Positions 30,042-42,298 are shown, counted from the first letter of the stretch. The stretch is DNA of 64,000 nt from Enoplolaimus lenunculus (GCA_030248215.1 JASANG010002420.1:1-64000), one strand, 5' to 3'. Translations and numbers: made by a program. The notes: generated from the sequence alone by a model not told the origin.

Positions 30042-32714
30042 TCACACAAGACAGTATTCTGCGAGTAATGGAAAATGATCAGATGGAACCATTGGATGTG
30101 GACAGCCAAGTACATTGTTCTTAATGAACCAGTTAATTTCAACAGGCGCCAGTACCTGAGTTGGTATAAGCGTTGAGCGAGACGCAAACATGTAATCAAT
30201 TATGCCTTTGAAATCATAGCTAAAATATATATACTAGAATTCACAAAGAAATTTACCAAATCTGTTTTGTGCTAAACATGGCTAACAATTTCGTATCGGG
30301 TCAGCAGAAATTAGATCTATTAAATATATTCCTATAGTTTTTATAAATACAATCCTCGATAAAAGTAAGTATACACTGTTCAAAATCGCGAAGCAATCTT
30401 CAATAATAACCGTAGTAACTAAAGTTTCTACTGTGTTACTTAAAATTTAATATTAATGTATATTATCAAAGAAAATTAGTATAAAAACTTCGAAGCCGCA
30501 ACTATATACTTTTAGCTGAGGGTGGAATGTGTCTGTATATGGACATTTTTGCCTCCCGTGAACAGACTTTTGAATTGAGTTCCACGTTAGGAAAATTTTT
30601 CTGTCTAGAAACGTTTTTGCGAACATTAAGAAACGATTTTGCCTCATTTGTTAATAATGCATGGTCACGATGCTGAAACCGGGCCGTTTCCAAAGTGGGG
30701 CGGGAGACGGCTCAACCCACCTACAAACAATTTTGTTTCATCCCGTTAGAGCCATTGTGGAGTTCACCACGGATCTGAGCTGAAATGAACAAATGCAATG
30801 ACAAAATTTAAACTTACGTATAATTAGTGAATTTGAGCAACTCGTTCGGATACGCTGACTCGAGCTCGAGATCGTGGGAAAAGTATCGATGAGCACAAGA
30901 GTCATTCAAATTGGGCACAGTCGCGTTGCTCATATTCAGTAAACATGGGTCGTCTGCGAATTTTTTAAAATCACAGTGTTTCGTTGAAATTCGGCCCGTC
31001 GACAAAAATTCAACTACACCTGAAAATGCAAAATTAAAATTGTTAATAAGCGAATATATAACAGAAAACTACTTTACACACTTCGGTAATCTGAAACATC
31101 TTAACACACTTCGGTAATCTGAAACATCTTAATAATTTTACAAGTTATGTAAACATATTTAATAATTCTAAATCTTGTTACTTATTTCGAATTACCTTTT
31201 ATTTGCTTTAATATTACTTACACTGCAAAAAATACTGAGTCAAATTGACTCTCTCCGAAATAGGCTCTACGGGACTACACAAACTGAGCCAAATTCGACT
31301 CCACCAGAGTCAAACGTGCGACTTAGTGAGTTGAATTTGACTCTGGTGGAGTCGAATTTGACTCAGTTTGTGTAGTCCCGTAGAGCCTATTTCGGAGAGA
31401 GTCAATTTGACTCACCATTTTTTGCAGTGTATATTTTGTTCAAAAAATTTTTAGGTTTGTTTTCCGCGTTGTCCTACATAATATCGTTGGTCTAGTACCG
31501 CTTGCTCTTGCAGCCAAAATAATTTAAAAGCTGTCGGGCACCAGTGTAACTTCCGTACCTGAGTCCGGTAATGAATTGAGATCACCGCAAATTAGCAACG
31601 GGATATTCTTGGTCGTGAATGGCTTTTTCCGTTCACTGATATCGTGTTTTGTACAATTTGTACCAACTTCTTCCTGTAACAATTTCAAAGCGAACAGTTA
31701 AGCCAAACTTGCTGAAGTCCAAGCGAACATATAGGAAATGTTCGTGCGCCGATTCGTGCAATCCAATGAATGTGTGCACAAAATAGAAACAACAATACAA
31801 AACTATAGTAGTGAACGTGGTTGCAACATTTGCAACCCAGTTTGTTTTCAAATTTAGGCTAGCGTCAGGTTGCTTTCGTGGCGTTAAACGTTCCGTACCT
31901 GTTTATTGGTATATATTTGTAGTTACGTAAATTAATTTGATTTCAATATATGTTCCAAACGATTGTAACTAAAACATTAAGATTAGCTATGTAATTAAAG
32001 CTGAAATGCCCCGCATACGTATTTTGTGCAACTTTCCAGCATTACTTTGTTTACAATATTTCCTTAAAACGAAAACGTGATTGTTCAGGTCCGTGAAAAG
32101 CAAATTTGAATGCAGATTGTTGTGCATTAGCTACCTTTTACGCATTGCGCAAATCTGGCTGACTAGTAATGTTTACAATTGGAGAAAAAAATTTACTAAA
32201 TACAGCGTTTTCAATTAAAAAAGGTTACTGTGTTAATTATTACACAATCATAACTTACTTCAAAATCGATCTGGCACGTTTGCTGGATTTGGTCGGCTGC
32301 CAAACGTTTTGTCATAGAAGTTTCTGCAAAATAAATTTATATATTAATAGTCACTGTACATCTGTTAGGATATTATGTACCTCCACTCAAAATTATCAAG
32401 TAAAGTTAGAATTGTACTACAGCTCTGATACAAATTACAATCTAAGCCGCAACAAACTTAACGTAGCATTGGAACCACTGTAGTGAAAAGACAGCATTGT
32501 GGCCATAATATCTACGTTGAGGCTTCTTAGATTTACCGCCTCAACCACAACTTAATTTTCGTGATGGATTCTATATGATACTGCATATAACTTAGAATCA
32601 ATTAGTTTTACCTGACTGATCAAAGCTCTGTTGTTGCTGTTGTTGTTGTTGTGGTTGTGGTTGTTGTTGTGGTTGTTGTAGCTGCGGTTGTGGTTGTTGT
32701 TGTTGTTGTTGTTC

Positions 32715-32748
<34 letters not shown>

Positions 32749-32751
32749 GGC

Positions 32752-32782
<31 letters not shown>

Positions 32783-35700
32783 GCTGCTGCTGTTGTTGTT
32801 GTTGTTGTGGTTGTTGCTGTAGTGGCTGTTGTTGTTGTTGTGGTTGTTGTGGTTTTGGTTGTTGTTGTTGTTGTTGTTGACTGGTGTAGTGTTCGAGTAT
32901 GCTACGAACTTCTTGAACAAGCATCATTGATTGAATTAATTTAACATCACAAAATTCAGGATCCCAATGAATGTGCGCGGTACAAATCACAAGTGGAACA
33001 TTGTCCGGCTTTGAATTTGAGCTTGTCGGTTCTAAAAAGAAAAAATAACGCTTGTGTCAGAGAAAAACTATAATTATTAGGGTAGTAGGTACGAGTTGAG
33101 TGTCTAACGTTAATTTGTTTGGCGTAACAGTAGCTTAAGCAGGGCTGGAGCAGACACCTCCCACACCCGCCGGTTCGGGGGCCCCCACCCTAACCGAATA
33201 AAACAAAAATTCCCAAAGTTTTAGCAGGCGGCTAAAATGACAACAAATTTTCCTCGCTACATTCGCTGGATTACTAGGAGGATGGGGCAGTGGGACCGGT
33301 TTTATGCCCTCCTCCTCCTCCTTCTCCGCCCTCCTCCTCCTCCTTCTCCGCCCTCCTCCTCCTCCTACTACGCCCTTCTCCTCTTCCACTTTAGGGAAAA
33401 GGTGGAGGAGGAGGAGGAAGAACGGGGAGCAGGATGGCGTAAAACAGGCCTTTTTACACTACTATCAACATCGGCCGGTGGAATTATAGCATTCACTCAA
33501 CATTATACTTGCACTAGCATTGTAATTCTCACATCCAGCATTTTTACTTTATACCGCGGGTTCGTAATCAAGTGGTCCAGAAGGTTTGTCCCTCCCCTAG
33601 AAAATTTTTAACTTTGTATGTAAGTCAAAGAAAACCCATGTATGCCCCTCCTGAAACCTTTTTAGCCCCCCCCCGGCAAGGTCGGCTACCTATGGGCCTG
33701 TTCCACTGTGATTGGTTAATTGCTTTTCTTGTCCATATATTTCTTCGCTAAAATTGACTTCAGTCGAAGATTGAAACACACCTAAAGAGCAACTCCTACT
33801 ATCGGTTGAATGTGACTTTGAACTTTGACCACGTTTAACATCAAGAACCGCAACCAGTCCAATATTATCTCGAGTCATTACTCGATTGAGCATTTGTTCC
33901 GACCCTTGAGCATGATCAATCGCCAGTTGGGTAAATTCAACTAAATGTTCCGATATTAGAGTGAATCTGAAAGATAATTATTCACAAAGCATTGCAAAAT
34001 CGTTGAAATTCCCAAGTTAATTTAAACTAAAATTCAAAATTAGTTCAAGTTATAAATGTTGTTTTTGAAATTTGGTTAAATTATACAAAAACTTCGCTTA
34101 ATTTTTTTATTTGTTTAAAAGCATAAATGGTTAGATTTGATTGGCTTTAATAAAGTACCTACTTTTCGAGCAGGCCGGCGGTCGGCCAATAACAACTTGA
34201 CTTAGTTTTTCAATTTGTTTAAAAGCATAAATGGTCAGATTTGATTGGCTTTAATAAAGTACCTTCTTTTCGAGCAGGCCGGCTGGCGGCCAATGAAAAC
34301 ATGTCGTAATTTTTTAATTTGTTTAAAAGCATAAATGGTTAGATTTGATTGGCTGTTTTAATAAAGTACCTACTTTTCGAACAGGCCGGCTGTCATCCAA
34401 TAAAAACGTGACTTAATTTTTTAATTTGTTTAAAAGCATAAATGGTTAGATTTGATTGGCTTTAATAAAGTACCTACTTTTCGAACAGGCCGGCTGTCAT
34501 CCAATAAAAACATGACTTAATTGCTTAATTTGTTTAAAAGCATAAATGGTTAGATTTGATTGGTTTTAATAAAGTACCTACTTTTCGAGCAGGCCGGCTG
34601 GCGGCCAATAAAACTTCACTTAATTTTTCAATTTGTTTAGAAGCATAAACGGTCAGATATAATTGGCTATCAAAATACCTAACTTTCGAGCCGGAAAACA
34701 GTACCTCTGCCACCGTAAAAATGAATGTTTACATTCAAATTACAATTGATTAATATACTTGTCTCGCTTCCAAAATATCGCACATCCGTCAACGTATTGT
34801 TTTTCATTTTCAGGCATTGTTTTGGCACGAGATTTCGCCGAAAATATACAATCGTACCCGCGGTTTGCCATGTACGGCTGGAAATAGCTCCAGTATTCTT
34901 GTGTTTCGACTTCCTAAAAATCACACAAATATCGATTAAACACAAAATACATTGACATAAATTCGAAAAAATAAACAGAATTCACTTAAACAAAAACAAA
35001 ATGCATATTAGAGCAAACAAAGAGTTCAAATTGGACAACGACTTGCTTGTTACACACTGCCGAAGTGATTCAATAGGCCTGTTTAAACAACACTGTCCAG
35101 CCTAACAAGCGTAAGCCTAAACCTAAGCCTAAAATATAATCCTATACATCAGCTTAAGCTTCAGCCTAAGCTTCGCTGTCTCGCAGTCGACAAGTCCTTG
35201 TGATTGATATGGGCCGACAGATGTATACACAAAACGCGAATTCGAATTAGATTTTCTATTTATTTCGAATAGTCTGTCAAATTTTGCAAGTAAACCACTG
35301 ACAACAAAAACGCATAGAAATTTATCAAATCTCAATTTCATAACAGAAATTTGACGTATCCAAAAAATACTTTGCGGACCTGACGGTGAGCTACAGCATT
35401 GATTTGATTAGCTCATGACCACTAGTCAGGGTGCAACCGGAATTACAAGTTACCGGAACCGGAAGGTGAAAATATCGAAACCGGAACCACAAATGCGGTC
35501 GCGTTCTGCCGCTGGTAAATAGAAAAGGAGCCGCTCAGGCCATGCCTATGAACACAGATGAAACCAAATTTTTGTATTAAGATTATTCTATCATGAGCAT
35601 TTTTCGTTATTACGTACCTATACTTCGGCGCGCGCCCCGTCCAAAATTTCTGGATCCGCCACTGCTTTAATACATAAAGTCGACAATAAAACTAACTTGC

Positions 35701-38594
35701 AATGCAATGATATCCGCGTTATATTTCACAATTTGATCGGTGATCTTAGATTTGCGATAGGTCCAATTCAACGCCCATTCCGGACAGTAGCTGTAGACGG
35801 CAGGCGACGCGTACTTACCGCATAAAATGTTGTAACACATAATTGTAAATTTGTCTGAAATTTTTTAAACAATATTGTGTTATAATGCACTACCATAATG
35901 ACGTAATTGGATTTAAATATCAGATTTCAAAACGATTCGCTTAAAAGATTACGCCCATGCAAAGATGAGAGGCAGAACGTTTTTCTGCGGGACGGCAATA
36001 GAATAAGTTTTAACCTTAGACTATTTTTGCTTACGCTTAAGAATATGCTTATACTGCTGTTACAGCTCTGTTCTAAAATTGGCAAAAATCACAGTTTGCG
36101 AAATAAAAGAGCTAATATTTGTTCATATTTATACGACGTCCGAGGCTCAGATTTATTAACCATAAGTTTTTCCAACTGAAACTAATTCAACTGTTTAGAT
36201 AGTACGTTGAGCAATTATCACCCGTTTTTAGGTTAAGTATCAATGGATTGAAAAGGGGCACCCAAACCAAGGACCCACCTGGAACCCAAACCAAAAATTT
36301 GTATTATGATTAAGCACTGAAATTGCGATTGTCTTCTTTCTTTCACCACTATTGTATGTCGCGCCCCTCACAGTACAAAATTTCTGGATACGTCACTGGG
36401 GTTTCACACATGCTGTTTGAGTCACTATTGAGGTGTCATGCCGCCTTAATATCTTCGAGTCACTATTGAGGCGTCATGCCGCCTCAATACTGCCATGTTT
36501 GAGTCACTATTGAGACGTCATGCCGCCTCAATACTACCATCTTCGAGTCACTATTGAGACGTCATGCCGCCTCAATACTACCATCTTCGAGTCACTATTG
36601 AAGCGTCATGCCGCCTCAATACTACCATCTTCGAGTCACTATTGAGGCGTCATGCCGCCTCAATACTGCCATGTTTGAGTCACTATTGAGACGTCATGCC
36701 GCCTCAATACTACCATCTTCGAGTCACTATTGAGGCGTCATGCCGCCTCAATACTGCCATGTTTGAGTCACTATTGAGACGTCATGCCGCCTCAATAGTA
36801 CCATCTTTGAGTCACTATTGAGACGTCATGCCGCCTCAATACTACCATCTTTGAGTCACTATTGAGACGTCATGCCGCCTCAATACTACCATCTTCGAGT
36901 CACTATTGAGACGTCATGCCGCCTCAATACTAAAACGTTTAAGTCCCTCCATCTTATTCGGGTCACTACAGTAACAACTTGAAGCTCATCTTGGCCAAAT
37001 TAACAAACTGAGTTATCTTATGCTTTTTATATTCACCGCATTTTACCTGTTGCTTTATCGAGACGCGGATCATTTTGATTGACAGTAACCCATTTTCGTA
37101 CTGGAGGTGAGCTGATCACTGCAAAAATTAAATTTATATAAACTTTAAAAAAGTATGAAACTTTAAAATTCTCGTCATACCGAAACATCATCATGACTAC
37201 AACAACAATTGTTGGTTCGCTTGGCAAAGAGAAAAAGATACGATTGGGGCACTTAAAAATTATTCGTCCAAAACGACGTAAATTAGAGTTTATCGAATAC
37301 CATCAGTTGGAATTAAAAGTATCTCGTTATCGTACGACAGTGGTGAAGTCAACTAAATCTATATTTACCGCTGTGACAATTAGATATTTGTTGCGAAACT
37401 TTTGCGAGCACACAAGTTAATTTTTGTCAAAAACTTTGATGTGTTAAATGTTTTCAAAATTCCCACTGTACGATGCACCACCGACTAAATACTCAGAAAC
37501 CGACGTTCGACAACAAATAATTAAGAGGCCCAAATTCCCAAACATTCAAGTCTTATGCCTATCAGACGCACCTAACGATTCAAATACATCTTGAAACGAA
37601 TCTTCGGATGTTGTCGACAAAATACTGGACGCAGGTGATGCACGAAGCTCAAAATCAGACATCGTTGTTGAAACGTCACCCAAATCGTCTGACGAACTAC
37701 TCTGAGCGTTGCTAAGCAACGCAGCTGAGTTCGTCGCTGAATCTGATCCGGTTGCTAGGCAACCAGACCGTGTTGTCGCCCGATGCGGTGCTGTTCGCGC
37801 AGACGTTCGTTGTTTATTTCGACGCGAAACGCCTGGGCGAACAGTACAGTTAGTGGACGAAGAAGGGTGTTGAAACCACCAATCAACACAGCCACAGTGA
37901 TCTTTGAAATGATGCGTGGCGTAATTTGATTGGTTGTTTGTATACACGGCTGGCGGCTGACACCAACGGTTACCAAGCAACGACGGCAGCGCGTTTGATC
38001 CACTGGGGCCTCCGACGTTAATACTGTTGCACTCAGACGACGGAATTCCAGACGTTTTCGTTCGTCGTCTCGGCAGTCGAGATCCGCGACAAAATTTAAC
38101 CGATTCGTTTTCACGTATAATTTGACAATTTGGTGGGATTGAAATTGTGATCAACGGAGGAGGGCGACGATACGAGCAACATGAAGAAATACTCGATGAG
38201 TTGCTTGAAAAGTCACACTGATGCTTATGCGATACTGGACACGATTTAACTTCGATCAAAGGACGTTTTTTGTTCGGAATGGTCGCTGAGTTTGACGGTT
38301 GCGCCTGCCAGGTGGTACCACAAGATTTACAGTTAGGCTCTATGAATGATTGGTCGTTCAACGAACCTGAGTTGCTCAAGTGGTTGCTCAAGTATTTCTT
38401 ACTGGCGATTTGTTGCGTTCCAGACGAGCAACTTAACTCATGTTCATCGGAAGGCTCAGGTTGGCTTCGATCGTAATCTGAGCAACAATTGAGCCCCGAG
38501 TCAGCGCTACTTGAGTTGTTGTTGCTGAATTTTGAGGCGGGCGGTGAATTTGTTGCGGTTACAACTGAGTTGTCGTGTTCTGTGTTGCAATCGC

Positions 38595-38649
<55 letters not shown>

Positions 38650-39058
38650 ATTGTTATTGATATTGCTTTTGAGTTTGGTTGTTGTATTATTGTAATTGTT
38701 CTTGTTTTTGCTGTTATTGCTGCTGTTGTTGTTATTATTAAGTATGTCGTTGTCGCTATTATTATTATTATTATTACTATTGTTATTATTATTAGTATTA
38801 TCGTTGTTGTTGTTTTTATTGTTGTTGTTGCGGTTCTCGATGGTGCTCGAGTCGCTTGACTTGCTAGATTTCCTTGTCGTTGAATCTTGATCATCGCCCG
38901 ACCAACGATCGTTACCGCTGTCATAGTTTGACGACCCATCACTCCGCAAACAGCCACTATGGTGCGATATATTACAATGTTCTGAGCTATCAATACTGTC
39001 ATCACTTGAGTTGTGCTTTTTCAACGCTAAATAACAGTACGATGGTGGATTGAATGTA

Positions 39059-39089
<31 letters not shown>

Positions 39090-41391
39090 GTTGTTGCTGT
39101 TGCGAATACTGTTGATATTGTTGCATCTGTCGACTATATTTCAACCATTTGAGCGGTACTCCAGGTTGAGATTCAAATAATAAATTAGGTGTAATGGACG
39201 GCGACAGTTGCATGCTCGCAGGATCGCCGTTTGAACCGCCTGGTTGCACTGTTAAACCGTTCGATCCGAACCCGGAAAATATTGATGGAACTGTGAATCC
39301 AGACTGATTTGATTGTGGATATTGATAGCGACCATAGGCGACCATTGGTTTCAGCGGAGGCGTTGAATGGAGTAAGTTCAACTGATGATAGTATTGTAGG
39401 TAGTAATAGTAGTAATAGGCGTCGTTATGCGTCGGGCACACAACGTGACATAAGCAATGACCAGGCGGTTGGCTTTCTGACGATGGAGTTAAATAATTCA
39501 TTGCTGAGCATGGAAACGTTCGTTGTGTCTTGTTATCAATAACATTATTTTCCCACGCCGAAATTTCACAGCTGTTCTCAGTGTTCGTAGGCTCTACGCT
39601 CGAATTAGAACGTTGTATTCTGTCGTCAGCAGTGTGACGATTGTCGTCTGAATTTTTGATACTTTGGCAGTTGACTTTTCGCTCAGTCGGTTGATTTTCG
39701 GCAGAACGCGAAGCCATGCTACAACTATCAGATACAACGCTGTTCTGTTCACAACAGTATCTCTCAGGTTCTGAATTGGATACGCGTAGAGGCGTGTGCT
39801 TATTAGTGCAGACTGTGCCATGCTCTTGCGAAGGGTTTGATCCGTCATTAAAGTTAGAACATTTCTCAGCATTCAAGGCAATTTCAGTTTCTCCAATATC
39901 TGTTCCGCATGTCACACTTTGGCTTTCAGTACTGCCCTGAAATTTAGTACCCAGTTTCTTATCGACACCTTTTTCAACCAGCTGTGCCCCATCAGATTTA
40001 TCCTCGCTACTGACGCCCTCTGTGTCTAATACCTGCATGCAATTCCGTGTTTTTGATTCACATTCTCGTCGCATATCTGTTCGTTTAAATTTGACCCAAA
40101 CATCATCAGAGTTACAATTTGGCTGATATAAGTTAATATTTGAACTGTCGGAACCTGTAAGCTTATTCCGCAATGAGCCACTTTTTACCGGATACTCGTT
40201 GGAATCGCTAGCAGCCACAGCTGCCGCTTTTGCCACCATTTGATGATGATAATGATGATGATAATAGTACTGGTGATAGTTAAAATTATCACTTTCACAA
40301 GGGTACGTTTCACAATACGGATACGGCATTGTAGAATTTGACCTCGTCCATTGGCTGTACAATCGCTCCAGCGACTGTTTCTGAATTAACGGTGTTGGCG
40401 CATGTGACCAATGCGTAATCGCCGCGTCGTTTGAAGATGCATTGAGACGTCTGTTGCCGGTGGTCCAGTTTGCTTGAACGCCAGCGATCCATGACTGATT
40501 CGGCTCGGCATCATAATATTCACTAGTTTCAATTTGAACGCATTCATCTAAAATTTCTCTTCTTTTTTTCACTGTACATCGCGTTAATTTTTTTGGTTGT
40601 TGTTGTTGTTCTTGTGGTTGTTGTTGTTGTTGTTTTTGTTGTTTTTGTTGTTGTTGTTGTTGTTTTTGTTGTTTTTGTTGGTGGTGTTGGTGTTGTTCGC
40701 TTTCAGTGGCATCAGATCTGTGTTTTGTTGATTTTTCGTCGCCAGAACAATTATAACGTTTGACAGCTTGTGCCCAGTTACCATAATGTAACAGCTCCCC
40801 ATTTTGACCACCACTGCCACAATTGATTTGAGTATCCGAATACTTGTTTACACTCGATAAACTGTTTACGCCTCCTGGCGTCTGTCCAACTCCCAAGTTG
40901 CGTTTGCTCATAACGTCATCGTATTCAGTATTAGCGTCACGATCAATGCACCCAATCGAATTGCCTTTATTCAGCATTTGTTTACTGTTTTGAGCTGAAT
41001 GTGTTCCACTGCCGTTGTTCACTGTTGGCCAAACTCCACGACGGTTCGGCGAAGCTGTTCCAAAAGTAGCAGCCGCGGTGTTGTTATAACACGGATTGAG
41101 TGTGATTAAAGGAGATCCATACAACGACGATTCCAGTCTCTTATAGTTAGGATTAGCCGGTGATTTTGAAAACGCCACTCCGTTCAAAGACTGCAGTGAG
41201 TTGTCACTGGTGTTACGCTGCGGTTTTCCGCCAGCATGCGGTGCCCCTGATACATTAATCGCGTTTGAGCGTCTTAGCGGCTTGTGAGACACTAAACTGG
41301 GACCTAAGTATCTATTCACAATATCTTGTTCGTCATTTGCACCCAAACGTATCCCGCCGCGAGACGTAGGTAAATTTTGACGCCGTGCCAT
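30042..41391 (-). CDS. CCR4/CNOT6-type poly(A) deadenylase with giant disordered N-terminus
   Basis: Exons on the minus strand, 5' to 3': 41391-37572, 37118-37047, 35854-35697, 34913-34759, 33966-33707, 33031-32612, 31669-31559, 31019-30818, 30219-30042. All GT-AG and in phase, giving 1791 aa. ATG 41391 follows an in-frame stop. Residues 1-1273 are low-complexity (Q/K about 234-266, Q about 760-777, N about 913-932), from a single exon. Residues from about 1276 (SPPVRKW) match the linker and exonuclease-endonuclease-phosphatase domain of CNOT6: MCYNILCGKYA, YCPEWALNWTYRK, LQEVE, VDGCAIFWK, EQMLNRVMT, HIHWDPEFCDVKL, CGDLNSLPDS, GIIDYMF, PSDHFPL. Catalytic positions N1306, E1351, D1658, N1660, D1741 and H1781 are present. 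CCR4 shortens mRNA poly(A) tails in the cytoplasmic CCR4-NOT complex. The leucine-rich repeats that bind CAF1/CNOT7 in relatives are not seen; a Q-rich insert (about 1540-1622) sits in the nuclease domain. The acceptor of exon 7 is the least certain junction (an alternative AG lies 4 bases upstream, out of phase). Confidence 0.93.
31221..31429. repeat. Near-perfect foldback MITE (CACTGCAAAAAAT ends) in the CCR4 intron
   Basis: 209 bp, starting CACTGCAAAAAATACTGAGT and ending in its inverse, with TA on both sides. The arms pair over about 90 bp with only a few mismatches, so it is young. Each arm contains further small palindromes (GAGTCAAATTGACTC). CACTG ends with short target duplications fit CACTA/Chapaev-like non-autonomous elements; that assignment is inference. 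Other copies at 42299 and 44429. Confidence 0.85.
31670..32611 (-). other. CCR4-like gene intron 6
   Basis: 0.94-kb intron without recognisable embedded genes. A 72-codon minus-strand frame runs out of exon 7 into the intron and another lies at 32169-32483 (+), both unsupported. Confidence 0.7.
32628..32880 (-). repeat. CAA/CAG-rich repeat encoding the Q-rich insert
   Basis: About 250 bp of mixed CAA and CAG codons (minus strand) with scattered Pro, Leu, Lys and Glu. It lies inside exon 6 of the CCR4-like gene and stays in frame. The three frames give polyQ, polyN and (on the other strand) polyV shadows; only polyQ fits the gene. Confidence 0.9.
33032..33706 (-). other. CCR4-like gene intron 5 with CTC/GAG tract
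   Basis: 33305-33425 is a (CTC)n-rich tract followed by a GAG-rich tract, a potential hairpin. 33595-33700 is a half-copy of the CTACGGGCC element family (AAAATTTTTAAC, TAAGTCAAAGAAAACCC, GCCCCTCCTGAAA, GGCAAGGTCGGCTACC). Its end abuts the exon at 33707. Confidence 0.7.
34100..34690. repeat. 103-106-bp tandem repeat in the CCR4 intron, six copies
   Basis: Unit contains TTTGTTTAAAAGCATAAATG, GTTAGATTTGATTGGC, AATAAAGTACCTACTTTTCG and GCAGGCCGGC. Copy starts measured at 34111, 34214, 34319, 34425, 34530 and 34632. The last copy is the most diverged and ends about 70 bp from exon 4 (34759). Confidence 0.9.
34914..35696 (-). other. CCR4-like gene intron 3
   Basis: Contains a diverged CCTAAG element (35085-35170), the start of a CAGGGTGCAACCGGAA element (35428-35480), and near 35640 CCAAAATTTCTGGATCCGCC, a dispersed word also present near 36375, 55605 and, in the palindrome arms, near 57780 and 63370. 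No gene seen. Confidence 0.6.
35955..36085. repeat. TTAGGC-related dispersed element, type A
   Basis: GCAGAACGTTTTTCTGCGGG at the left and ATGCTTATACTGCTGTTACA at the right, with a short degenerate hexamer core. It sits inside intron 2 of the CCR4-like gene. Confidence 0.6.
36417..36943. repeat. 44-bp tandem repeat with a hairpin in each unit, about 12 copies
   Basis: Unit GAGTCACTATTGAGGCGTCA + TGCCGCCTCAATACTACCAT + CTTC. TTGAGGCG and CGCCTCAA pair across a 6-base loop in every unit of the G-form; other units carry TTGAGACG and lose one pair. The array ends next to TTATTCGGGTCACTACAGT (36955-36973), the terminus of the element family seen whole at 45231-45657. Confidence 0.92.
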
Positions 41392-42298
41392 ATTAATTGT
41401 TTGCAATTTTGGCTACTCGTTTCGGATCATATTTTCTGTAGAAAAACAAACTCTTCAAAATGTTATCAAGATGATGCAGTTTTCTGTTTGCCTCCAGTAA
41501 ACGTTTTGGTTGCACAAATTGGAAACCAGTTCGACGCTGTTGCGGCTCTGGTGACTGATAAAATGGTGATTGTTTCAGTATTAATAGATAAACTGTAGTT
41601 TGTTTGGTAAGCGTTCGTGTCGCTTTTAAAGATTTTTTATAAAATTAAAAAAATAGAAGTTTTATTAAAAGCCATAAATATAAAAGTTCTGAAACTAAAT
41701 TTATTTTCAATTAGCAGCCGCGCTGAAACACACCATCACGAATTTGTATTAACATTTTATCAAAGTTTGAATAAAAGTGTTGAGCAACCAATCAGTGGTC
41801 GATCCAAAACGTTCTGTTGGAAAAACGCCACGCGATAGTTGAAACAAGCTCGACCCAAGTCCATCGAACGAGAAACTCAAACGCAGTTTCAGTTCAAAAT
41901 CTTAACACAAAGTTTTAGCTTTGCGACAGTTTGGGTGGCGTCTAGAGCCGAGTGCGGCCCCCGTTGGAAACGCCAGTTTGAGAAAGTTTACCACAATTTA
42001 TAGTAAACCTTTTTTAGTTAAACTTTATCAACATTTTGCGTCTTGTATTTCTATACCAAATGCTTTGTTCCAAAAAAAAACTAAAAACGTCAAGCAAAAT
42101 TTGACTCAAAATATATAGCAACTCTAAACTTTTAAAGTCAATTTCCTGCCGCATTTTGAAAAAACCATTCTATATTTATCACCAACACAAATCTTCAAAC
42201 CTCTTACAAAATGGAAAAATTACAAAACCGTGGGAGTACAACGCAAATGGAGTCAACTATTTGTAACTCTTTAAAATGTGTCTTTTGCAGTAAATAAA
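41392..42298. other. Upstream region of the CCR4-like gene
   Basis: The 5' UTR and promoter should lie here (gene on the minus strand). A TTTTTCTACAG acceptor-like site about 50 bases upstream of the ATG could end a 5'-UTR intron. No TATA box recognised and no other gene. Confidence 0.4.

Noticed and set aside
32651-32944. PolyV and polyN frames over the CAA/CAG tract as separate genes
   Set aside because: Shadow frames of the trinucleotide repeat; only the polyQ frame joins in phase with the flanking deadenylase exons.
36417-36943. CRISPR-like array
   Set aside because: Units are contiguous with no unique spacers and the sequence is from an animal nuclear genome; it is a tandem satellite.
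37193-37420. 75-codon plus-strand frame beside the CCR4 exons
   Set aside because: Lies antisense in intron 1 of the deadenylase gene, with no domain or splice support.
38489-38890. Leu/Val/Thr-rich frames on both strands in the giant exon
   Set aside because: Shadows of the Asn-rich tract of the CCR4-like first exon.
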